Positions 1 through 10,760 of a stretch of DNA of 64,000 nt are shown piece by piece. Each line of letters begins with the position of its first letter. The first letter of the stretch is position 1. The DNA comes from Xiphias gladius (lineage: Eukaryota; Chordata; Actinopteri; Istiophoriformes; Xiphiidae). The notes beneath the pieces were generated by a model, which saw only the letters and a program-made list of their open reading frames with translations, was not told where the DNA came from and searched no databases. The position numbers and the translations under genes were made by a program. The stretch lies in contig NC_053403.1 of NCBI RefSeq assembly GCF_016859285.1, positions 3,257,948 through 3,321,947 of the forward strand, given 5' to 3'.

Positions 1-3000
1 AATCACTGAGCCTTTTTTCAAGACGGTGGACGTTTCATTTCTACTCGACACGAAGGAAGCGGACAGGTCATGACGTGTTTCGAGATGGAGGGGACGCAGT
101 CAAAGACGCTGAAATTACTGACGTCACGTTCGCAAATTGATCAGGTTCTTTTCAGAGGCTCTTTGGTATGAACGAAGGGAGCCCGGTCGTGCCTGGAGAG
201 AGCCGTTCTTTTTTATCGCTGTGCAAAAAAATTTCACCGCCCCCGGTGATCACTTCACACATAAACATAGTAGCTCCCGCCCCGCCCCCTAAAAAACAAG
301 ACTAGGTAAAAACCTAGCACACGGCTGGGCCGCGTACGGATGTGCCAAATTGTGTTCAATTTGTTTACAGGGAATTTGCGGATATTTCTGCCTGCCATAA
401 ATTTGGAATGAGCAGAACTGTTGGCGCCGGTTCATTTTGAAAGAGCAACGGCCGACCGGGAAACTCGAACACTTGGCCGACCGACGGTGTAACGTAAGCA
501 CTCAGTCAGTCAGTCAGTCAGGGACAAACATTCTGGTTTATAGGGCTGACCCCGCTGATGCAGTCCTGCCAAAAAGACTAGGAAGGACGATAAGCCATTC
601 TTGGAAAGGATCGGAGGGATCCAGCTCCCTTCGAAGAGTTTTAAAAATGTCCAAAATGGGCAAAGATTTCACAAGAGTAATGGTATCTGTGTGGGTGGGG
701 AAGGACATAAAGCTGCTTAAAGAGGAAGAGGTAGATTAAAACCAGGGGGGGGAAATGTCGCATCCAAGACTCTCGATTTCTCAATTTTTATGTGAGATGA
801 GTCAATAACTTCTCACAGAGTTTTGGGAAAGCTTCAGTAACATTTGCTGGAGGACTTTGTAATAATGGGGTTTCTGACATCAATAAATTGCCCCAGCTTC
901 ATGTCAAAATCAGCAATAAATCTCCTGAAAGTTAAGTCTTGCCTTCTCTGTCACACCCTGATGTCCAAATCAGTTTGAGCCGTGGTGACTGTCTAATTCC
1001 TTTCAACTTACGGCATCTGCATTTCCTCTCTGGAACCTGCACAGATTTTGGGGTGGATCACCAGCTCTGATAAAATGAGAGACTGTTTAATTTGGACCAA
1101 AGACAAATGTGCTGCATGTCACTGTGGCACGTCGTGTGCGTTGCTTCCTCAATCTTCTCATCTCAAAAAAATGTAATAGATAATCCAACTGTAGGTGTGT
1201 TTTAGGGAAGGAACAAGAAGCGGTCGGCACCGGGACCCGGCACCAGCCGCAATTACATCCTCCGGCCGTCATGTTAGGATCCCACCTCAGATCAAAGGTT
1301 CCATGTTAGTAGTCCCACGTGGGGCGGCATGCGCGTTATTTATTTACTCATTTATTTTTATTTTCTCCCCAAAGATTTCTTAATATTTGATTCCTTTTTC
1401 TTCCTCTGAGTCCAACGTTCCCTTTGACAGCTCATTGGACAGAAATCTAGGAGGCTCACCTTGATATTTAGCTTGAAAAAAAAGACGCACGCTCACATCC
1501 CGCAAATGGGCAACATTTATAAAGACACTGACTTGCGTTGCAACACTCGGTGAGGGACTTTTCCTTTAACGGCTTCCGAGGAATTTTAAAGTCCTTAATC
1601 TTCATTCAGAGGGATTCATAATCGTTCAGTGGGTACATCCGTCCCTTCTAAGAATCCACAAAGCCTTAAACTCTTAAATGCAATTGCTCTAAATAATAAA
1701 CTACTGACAAGTGCAGTGATTAAATATATTGCCACAGCCTTGCTTACTCTTCCAGAGAAGTTACCAACATTTTAGTCCACAGTTCAGCAGAACTTTGTGT
1801 ATATTTATTGAAGACAGACGGCGTGTCAGTGCTGGTGCACATGTGTGGGTGTGTTTTGTTTTGCGAGCGCGTGTTTCTTTTCAGTTTGTTTGTGTGGGTT
1901 GTTCAAGCGGTGGCCTCTACGTTTCTGTTCATGAGAAATTTTGAAGGAAAATATGTGTTCGTGAAGTCAATCCAACGACAGTTTGGAGCATTAGTTTTGG
2001 TTCAGATAGATCCATGGAGAAGACGCCTTCTTACGCAGGAGAAGAGAAGCGAATGGTACCAACGTTAGCACTTCATCAAAAAAACAAAACAAATACAAAC
2101 CAAAAAAATAAAAAAATGCAGCTTCCTCTTTCAATTTCATGATGCCACTGTGTTGATGCAGCAGGGCACCGACTGGAAGGCTCCAGCAGAACAAACGCAG
2201 CGTCCAGCAAAAAAAGCTCACCCCCAGCTCGGCAAACCCAACATCCATTTTACCTGCCGATCAGATTTATACCCGTCTCCCGAGAATCGGCGTTTGTGTG
2301 TATCCGCGGTATGCTCCGGGTCACTTTCGGCGCTTAAAGCCACGAGTTCAGCGGACTAAATTGTTCACCTAACCCAGCTCTCCGCATGCGCTGCGTCAGG
2401 GTTAAAGTTCCCCAGAAACCCTCGCACGCAGGGGGCTGTGTATGACAGAGGCGTCGGGTGGTCTCCTTTCTTTGATCGACATCGCAATGATGCGGACCAC
2501 GATGACGACTGGGCTGCACTTCCGGCACTTCTAATGCAAGGGCACCGGAGTTGCAGGGGTGATATCGAGGAGCAGTGCCTCTGTTGCTTATTGTGACTGC
2601 GACGGGGAACAGCAAAAGCTGTCATGAGGGACAAATCGCTCATTTTGTAAACCAAGAAGTTCAAGTGGATACAGCATAGAGACTCAGAAATTCTGAGTAA
2701 ACTAAAGTTTTTCAGTCGAAGTAGTGAAATTAACAATTTTTGTCCTTTTTACAGTCGCGCTAAACTAAATTTGTGGCTTTCAGCCGCTGTCCGTATTTTC
2801 GGCCGATGCCGACGACAAACCCACAGCCGATGACGGGGGACTGACTGGAGTCTGCGTTTGCTTTTATTCGGGCCAAGCCGTGCCCCACCTCCTTTAACGA
2901 AACCCGACTTCGTTCCCGTGGAAGCACCGGGGGGGGGGGTCAGAGCTCTTCAGGTTGTTCGCCGCTTCACCGTTGATGGCAACCGAATCAGCGAGGTAGC

Positions 3001-5391
3001 TAGATGCGCTACAGTACGCTATCCGAGGCCACTTCTTCAGGGGGGGGCCCTCCCCGTCCCTTTGAAGGGTTACAGGTTGTGTTGTGGACTCAGCGGGGTG
3101 CATGACCTCACCGCTCCCAAAAAAAAAAAGCAAACAAAAACCCGTCTGTGGTCCTGGTCTCACCACCTCAAGCTGCGCACGCCCACACCATTATTTACTG
3201 CGCGTCTCTTGGCACGGCGTGGGTGGCAGGTCTGTATTTGAGAATATATTACACGGACTGTATTTGTTTTCCTGTGCGCGCGTGTTTGAGTGTGCGTTTG
3301 TGTCGCCACTGTCTGTTTTTGTGTCTGCACAGGCTAATGCGCTGCCTTCCCCAGAAACCACTCCGAGTGACGTGGCACTTCCTGCCCCGGCGGTGTTCTG
3401 CTAGGCGACCGCTGTTGTCACGACGGAGGACATTAAGACAGCTGCTCATTTAGAAACTGATCTGAGGTCTGTTTCACAGTGACTGCACCATCAGTTTCCC
3501 ATGTAAGTCTTGAAGTGTTGGGCAAGCACTCGGCACTTGTTTTACCCGGCTAGGAGAGCCACACGGGTGGAGTTTAACATGCCCGGACGGTTGGGGTTTG
3601 CGCAAGATGCGTTTAACCGTAGACTGACTTAACTTTTCCGTGCCTCGTAGTAATTTTCAAAACTTTTTTATTTATTTATTTTTTTGGCATTTTCACCTGC
3701 GGCGTGCGGTCAGGTCTGACAAGCCCGACCCACCTGGCGCTCACCAAGGTAAAAGCTAAACAGAAAACAAACCAGGTAAAGCACTTGAGATGGCTCTTTG
3801 AGCAACAGCTGCCGGGAGGATCAAGTGCTTGTGTGTAAATGAAAATGACATCTGGCTTTGTGCTGGCTCCTTGAGAAACTTTTCTCTTTACATGCTACGC
3901 AAACGCTCGGTTTATAAATTTCCGCCGCACAACAAAATCACGTTATTTAGGGGTTTGATAGGCAACGGTTGATGATTCCGAATCAGAGCAGATTTAACAA
4001 CGTGATACACGCCTCGCGAACGTTACACCCATGTGTGACCGCGGAACGTGTCCGGATAAATGCCAGTCGAGCTTAGAAAACCACCAATTTTTCGAAGGTA
4101 TTTCCAGAATCCTCAAAGACTCTTCCAGCCAACTGGATGAAAAGTATATTCTGCTGCACAATGAATAAGATTTTCACCCCTTTCCCTAGTTCCAACTGCA
4201 TTTGCTTAGGTAGTCGGAGCGACATATTTTTCCTTGCTCATGTGGTAACAGTGCAAGACGGATGTAAGCGTTGTGTATGAAAATCTAAAATGACGGAACG
4301 TAGCTTTAATTCAGCCAAACGTAACTGAAAATAAGACATGAATCTAGGTTCACGTCACACAAAGCGCGTACGCACACACAACATGTCATTTCCAGCCGCA
4401 CTCGATGCGCGGATTGGGAAATACAGTGGTAACTGGGGAAAAGGATAAAAAAAAATCCTTTTTTTTTAAAATTACATCATGAAATGGGCGGAATATTTCT
4501 CCATCCAGATGACTGAGAAAAGCTGGATTCCAGTGTGAATTTATCAAAGACATGTTTGATCCCTTCTAAACAACACTGGGGGAATTCAACCCTGTCCTCC
4601 ACACGGTTCCACTTAACTTATGCACCTGTCTGCCAGGTGTGCAGTAGTTACGTTTGTGTGCGTCCGCCTGTTTAGAGGAGTCTTCGTGGCGGTTTTGCTT
4701 GACCTCTTTCTGGGTGTTCCAAAGTTTGCCAGGTGTGTATCTTTTTAGGGACATTTTGCCTTTATCGGACGGCTTACTGCGTCGGTAAGGGGGACGAGAC
4801 TTCCCTCTGACCTGTTTGGTTGTGCCGTGTTTCCTGGTCTCTTGCGGGTACAGGTAATTGGTGGGCAGGACCGTCCGCTTGGGCTGACTGGGAACACCTG
4901 GCCGCATCTGTTATTCTTTTTGTCTTACAAGAACTTATAAAAGCACTTTTAATACGCAACAGTCAGCCCAGTTTCCCAGAAGTCTGCAGCCGTGAAGTGG
5001 GTCAGTTCCACTTCAGTTGGCCACCCTCGGTTTGCGTCAGCATCCTCTACCTCAGGACTGAGTTTTCATTTACCGTGCCGAGGACGAGAAAGGAAAAATG
5101 AAAGAGAAACCCTGAGCGGATTATATAACAATAAAATCTGATGCGATTGCGGTGAAATTGCGGAACTCTTAACTCCCCATCGATGTAACCAAACCACAGG
5201 TTTCTGTTCCGATGCAGAGGAAACAGATTTTATGGAGCCACGTTGACATGTCTGTGACAGTAAAATGACCTAGAGACCTGTGGTTACATGAAGCAATATC
5301 CCTGAAGAACTCCTTTTCCCTCCAGCACGACTGATGATTGATGATGAATATATCACTGGAAACGTACCACGCACACGCACGCACGCACACA

Positions 5392-5481
<90 letters not shown>

Positions 5482-6480
5482 GGTTTTGCAGTTTTAATAC
5501 ATCAGTTGCTAAGATACTGACTTTATTCATTACTGTGTTTTTTATATTTCTTGGTCACTGAAACATGATGATTTCAAGATACTCAAAAAACTATGATGTA
5601 CATTTTAATTTCTCCTTAATGTAATGTGTCATGTTATTATTATCTCCCTTGTTTTTTAAACGTTTTGTTTTTTGTTTTAAATGAACTGAAACAATTTCAA
5701 CCACTCTTACAGCCGCTTCACATTTAACATCCCTCATGACGCCAGGTTTTGCCATGTCTGAAAAACCGCCTTGGCCGGCGTGTTTGTCACGGGTTGTTAC
5801 ACTACGAGAAGAAATTGCATCAGTGCTTATCACACTACTCCGGTGCCTTTCTCAATGACTTGCTCACTTTCTAATGAGCCTCGTCTGCAGTTATCAATGT
5901 TGTTCTGATCCAGTGTGAGTGTTGTTTTCGTATTACCGTTGGGTTGGGTGGGGTTTTTTTTTTTTTTAACCCATGGAATCTGAGCGCCTACCAACTAAGA
6001 CAACGGGTGGTTAAAACCTGTAGCACTAGTTTTCTGAGGAAGAGTCTCTACTTCTTTTCTATCACTGTAGTATCAGAACATTGCTGTTTTTCTTATAGAG
6101 AGCTATGTGTAAAATTAATGAATAATAAACTACATATTTAATATGGTCAAACAGGTTTTCTGTAGCAATTCTCTGGTATTTTCTTCGGTGAGGGAAGACT
6201 GAAGTGAACTCAAGTTCACTTATGAATCATGACTTTTTCCAGAACAAATGCCTCAAGTTCATTTTTCAACTGAAAGATACATTATTAACTGTGCAGTTAT
6301 GTTTTTGGTCCCGTCAGTTTCTTTGTTTGTTAGCAGAAGATCTCAATATCTCAGTAATATATAGTAGCACATAATAAATAATATACTAAAGACGAAGTGA
6401 CTGTGTGATTTTATCATTTCAATTGCGTCTAATCGAACAGGTTGTGAAAGATTTTACTCCTCGGATCAACACATCACACA
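1..6480. other. Noncoding stretch left of BATF3; no gene recognised
   Basis: I read both strands and found only short open frames with no family resemblance and no convincing exon-intron structure. Base composition changes several times: G+C-rich patches lie near 2.86-3.4 kb, and A+T-rich sequence lies near 5.9-6.5 kb. A palindromic CRE-type site, TGACGTCA, sits at 119-126. A long compound microsatellite sits at 5369-5478. In mammals ATF3 lies on this side of BATF3, but I could not find its leucine-zipper exon here. It could lie further left or be absent from this locus. Confidence 0.5.
5369..5478. repeat. Compound (CGCA)n/(CA)n microsatellite
   Basis: About 60 bp of tetranucleotide CGCA/CACG repeat runs directly into about 45 bp of pure CA dinucleotide. 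The open frames that cross it on both strands are repeat artefacts made of Cys-Val or His-Thr. Confidence 0.95.
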
Positions 6481-6502
6481 AACTGTATGACTTTCCTTTT
6501 TC

Positions 6503-6508
6503 TTTATT
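6503..6508 (-). promoter_or_regulatory. Candidate BATF3 polyadenylation signal
   Basis: On the minus strand this reads AATAAA, about 335 nt downstream of the BATF3 stop codon, a plausible 3' UTR length. No transcript evidence is available. Confidence 0.4.
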
Positions 6509-6843
6509 TTGGGGAGAGGTCAGTGGAAAATACGCATCTGGTTCTTTGTTATAACTGTGACCAGAATCAAAGCTACGCTCTCATACAGCGGGAAAAAAAA
6601 AGAAGACAAGAAAAATGGGCTTATGAAAGCTGAGAGGGGAATTAAAACCATGTGCATCAGTAATGGGGACGCCGAGCGTGGCAGAAACTATCATTGTATC
6701 TACATTATGGAAATGAGCTGCTCGTACCGCCAGAGGTGCGCGTTGCCACTTTACCCCTGCTCACGGCGAACGCGGCCCTCTGGAGGTTCGCTGGCGCACT
6801 GTGGCGCAGCGGGTCGCCGCGGTCGGAAACACCACGCCTGGCC

Positions 6844-8235
6844 TCAGACGGAGCAAGCCGCCGTGTCGTCCGGCTGCGGGCTGCGTGAGGCGGAGGAGGC
6901 GCGGAGGCAGGGCACGGTGGGACAGAGGGGCTCGTGGGCTCTGAGAGCTTCGGTGAGCAGGTGCTGCTCCGCAGACAGAGAATCCACCTGGAAGACAAAG
7001 CAACAAGACGATATTCACGCCGTTAATGACAGCAGTGTATTTTTTGTCTTTGTTTTGATGCATTCATGCCTAATGTAGAACACTTTGAATTGCACTTGTG
7101 TTTGAAACGCACAAATCAACTTCCTTGGCCTCTAAAGAAGTTCCTAACTCTTCCTACGTATTTTGGCTTGACAAATAATGTGTGTTACAGCTGGTGGAAA
7201 AGTCAGGGGGCTTGTCAGAAGGACACCGGGCGAGGAACGTGGCGACATGTGATCCTGCCCCCCGGCAGGGAAAACCACATCCGCGGGGACTCTGGGTACC
7301 TCTCTCCGCAGCTTTCGGTTCCTCGCCTCCAACAGCTCACAGGCCTGGAAGAGCGGAGCGGAGGGAGGAGGAAGAGGAGGAGAGAAGAAGAAATGGAAGA
7401 GGCAGAAAATCAGACACGAATGAAGGGTTTAGAGGGGAGACTTTTTTCTTTTTACATTCAGTACAGATACTCCCGTCACACATGCACCACGCATCAAACT
7501 TCGATTACTAGTCACACAGAGAACAGCTGCACCCGTGAAACGTACGTATCATTTTTTTCCTGCGGCTCTGGAGGAGCTGATAATACCACCTGGGTTATCT
7601 TCTACTCAGTGTTGAGACCTGACATTTTTATTGCCTCATCTTACAAAAATGTCCTCCCTGCCTTCCACTAGAGGAAGTACAAGAGCCACACACACACACA
7701 CACACACACACCTCATGCAGCACGTCGGCTCTCTGTGCTTGTTTCTTGCGGCTCCTCTGGGCTGCAACTCTGTTCTTCTCCCTCCTCTTCAGCCTCTGGC
7801 CTTCACCGTCTGAACCCTGACACACACAATATATACACTGGCAGTAAACCTTGACTAATCCCCTCATCCAGTTGACGAGTCTTAACATTGTTTATCTGCC
7901 GTTATCACATTTTTGCCTTTTTGTAGGCTTCACTGCAACTGTTTCACATTTTCACCTGAGAGTAATTGGTCCAGATCTGCCGCTTCCCCAAACAGAAAAA
8001 CAAACCTGACTGCGGGTGACCATAGAGATACTGCGCTTTAACCAGGAGAGGCTTGTTCAAAAATCCCCCACGACCTCCGACCTCCCTGTGGGATGAGGCG
8101 CAATTTCGCGGTTTTCGGCTACGGAACCGTTCTGCACCAGAAAATTGAGCGTGATCTTACCTCACATGCCTCCCAGACGTGGTTATCCTTGCTTCTCTTC
8201 TGATGAGACGGGCGGGGAGAATCCCAGTCTGACAT
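6844..8235 (-). CDS. batf3: BATF3, basic leucine zipper transcription factor ATF-like 3
   Basis: This is an AP-1 family bZIP factor that pairs with JUN proteins; in mammals it is needed for CD8a+/CD103+ dendritic cells. Four coding exons: 8235-8161, 7816-7712, 7344-7300 and 6987-6844, giving 122 aa (human 127). Every junction is phase 0. Exon 1 encodes a divergent acidic/basic N-terminus starting MSDWDSPRPSHQ. Exon 2 holds the basic region KRREKNRVAAQRSRKK at residues 35-50. Zipper leucines fall every seven residues at 58, 65, 72, 79 and 86. The C-terminal part LTEALRAHEPLCP matches the BATF3 LTEALKEHEKMCP segment. An intron splits the zipper after LRRE, between a 45-nt exon and the last exon. 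The exon 2 donor is the first unit of a (GT)n tract. NSL1 lies just upstream on the same strand, as in human. Confidence 0.88.
7688..7711. repeat. (CA)n microsatellite forming the BATF3 exon 2 donor
   Basis: About 12 CA units on the plus strand are GTGTGT on the BATF3 sense strand. They begin exactly at the exon 2/intron 2 boundary after codon 60, so the splice donor lies inside the repeat. Confidence 0.85.
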
Positions 8236-9113
8236 GACAGACTTTTTAACGCATGCATCAAAATGAGAAAAAAAACAGGAGGATTATCCTGCACTCTGGC
8301 CCCGTCACGCGAGACAAAGGTGTTAGTTGTGTGACCAGGCGTCGAGTCCGGTGGCGTTAAAAGAACCAGGCAAGAAACAGGCTGCAGAGTTTCACTTCGG
8401 CTTTCTTTTCACTTTTCAATTTTGTTGCCATTTTAGAAGAAGTAGCGAGGACCGTTCACGTAAGTCATATGACTCAGGGGCCACGCTTGAACCGAACATT
8501 AGTGGTCTGCATTACAATGGACACAGGACACGGTGGTTTATCTTGACTCGATCCCACAAACACCACACGTAGCCACCAGAGGAACCAAAGGCGCATTAAC
8601 CCACAGCTGAAAAAATCTTTACTTCTGCTTGAGTATCTCTTGTGGGCTCAGGGCTGAAAGCCACAGACGGGGAGTGTAGAGAGACGGACTAACACATTGT
8701 TGGTTTTCGGTTATTCTATGGACTATGCTGTCATCAAGACCAGTATAGAATACTGACAGCCTTATCCTTCAAAAAGGACGCAGGACAGGTGGAGTGTGGG
8801 CTGTAAAAAAGTTTATATCACCAGGAAACATCTTCACAGGCTCATTGAATGACCATAAACTGACAAATGCGAACGAGCAAACCGGGAGAAAGTATTTTTA
8901 TACGTTATGAGCAGGATAAGAACCCCTTTTCTGATCCTGTCCTAAGGTCCTAAAGACCAGTACTTTTTACTTTTTACTCTTTAACAAATTCAGGAGATAG
9001 TTTCAGTGGCAAAATGCAAAATTTGGACAATTTTTATGGACTTTTTCTAAACGAGACAAGATTAAGATGCTTTGTGAATGTTAATATGGTAAATACTTTC
9101 ACAATAAGTGCGA

Positions 9114-9119
9114 TTTATT
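9114..9119 (-). promoter_or_regulatory. Candidate NSL1 polyadenylation signal
   Basis: Minus-strand AATAAA about 280 nt beyond the NSL1 stop codon at 9399, suitable for a short 3' UTR. Confidence 0.4.
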
Positions 9120-9398
9120 GGCGTATGTAATGAGAGAATCATACGTCCTCTGCCCAGCAGTTTAACTCAGTTGGATGCTGTGCAACACTTTTTGCAAATG
9201 GGGGAGCAAACAACCACTTTTGTGTAGGCTTCACCAGGTGTCAGCTTCAGAAGAACAGCGCCCTCTCGTGGCTTTGTGCCGTAATGTTATCCAGCAGCAG
9301 TAATATAAGACAGGGAACCTTAACTGTACATGTTAGACTTTGTTAGTCCATTGCATCACACCATCTTAGGTGTTCTGTGTTGTTGGCCGCAGGGAGCG

Positions 9399-10728
9399 TC
9401 ACTCCGGTTTGCCCAGTCCCACGGGGCAGTCTGGTTTCTTGGCGAGAGGCACGTAGCAGCCTGTGGCTGCTGCTTCCTCCACGGCTCGCTTGATCGGCTG
9501 CCTGTTCCTGTTGGCTGCACCCCCAGCGGGCAGCGGAGCGTCTGGTTGGCCGCTGTAGCCGAACACTTCTCTGTGGACCTCCAGAGTGGCGTGACTCGGA
9601 TTCATGTTGAGGATCTCACACAGGCCTTCGGCTTGTTTCTGCAGAGTGTTGATAGACTGCGGAAAAAGAAAAAGTGCCAATAAAAGGTTTAAACACCCGC
9701 GTATTAAATGTAGATCCGTGGATGACCATTGACACGGGTTCGCTGTGTTACCTTTATAACCTGGATGGCCTGTTTCACCATCCCAGGTGCTGCTGCTGAC
9801 AAATCTTTCATGATGCTCTCTGGTGAAACAAACACACGGGAACAGTATCGTTACACCAGGTAAGCTGCCAACAGAGCAGCTTTGTTTTCTTCCACACGGT
9901 GGAGAATTTATGTAAACAAATAAACTGGGTGTTCATTTAGGCATGTAAGTATTTGGACAGTGTGTCTGTGAAGGTTCTCAGTCATCCAGGTCGGGGTATT
10001 TCTAAGTGCTATACAAAGGCGTCTGGACTTGCTTGAGGTTCTCGAAGACGTTTCACCTCTGGTTTCGAAAGGCTCCTTCAGTTCCCAGCACAGGTGGACA
10101 ACGAGCCGAAACGCACGGCGAAAGCAGCCCGAGAGCTTCTCAAGGCAAAGAAATGGAATATTCTCCAATGGCCGAGTCAGCCCCCTGACCTCAACCCGAC
10201 CGAGCAGGCTTTTCTCTTACTGAAGACAAAACAGACAGGCAGCAACTGAAGGCGGCTGCAGTAAAGGCCTGGAAAAGCAGCTCAAGGGGGGAAACTCGGC
10301 ATTTGATGACGTCCACGGGTTCCAGACTTCAGGCAGACATCGACTGCAAAGGATTTTCATCCAAGTATTAAAAATAATCCTTATATTTACAACTGTGAGT
10401 TTGTCCAATTACATTTTAGCCTCTGAAATTGAGGGACTATGTAAAAAAATGTCTGTAATTCCTAAACGGTCGATGCAATATTTTTGTTTAGCCCCTTGAA
10501 TTAAAGCTGAACGTCTACACTTCAATCACACCGCGAAGGCTTTGTTCCAATTCCACTGTGACGGTGTACAAAGGCGAAGTTCCAAAAATCGTGTCACTGT
10601 CCAAATGCCAGGGGACCTAACCCTAACCAGGGCCTGCTGCTACACTTTCACAGTCTACTGAGGTCGACTGAAACTCACAATGTGAACAAAAAGCAAAGAT
10701 GCATTCAGGTATTTCAGTTCCAGGGGCG

Positions 10729-10760
<32 letters not shown>

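Noticed and set aside
119-126. TGACGTCA as an ATF3 promoter element
   Set aside because: No gene is attached to it in this window; an 8-bp palindrome alone is weak evidence.
437-739. 100-codon plus-strand frame near the left edge
   Set aside because: No domain, no splice context and no resemblance to ATF3 or other expected neighbours.
2858-3453. Several overlapping frames in a G+C-rich patch
   Set aside because: All frames on both strands are equally open, as expected from high G+C; no family match.
5169-5561. Open frames on both strands over the CA/CGCA tract
   Set aside because: Made only of Cys-Val or Thr-His dipeptide repeats from the microsatellite; no coding signal.
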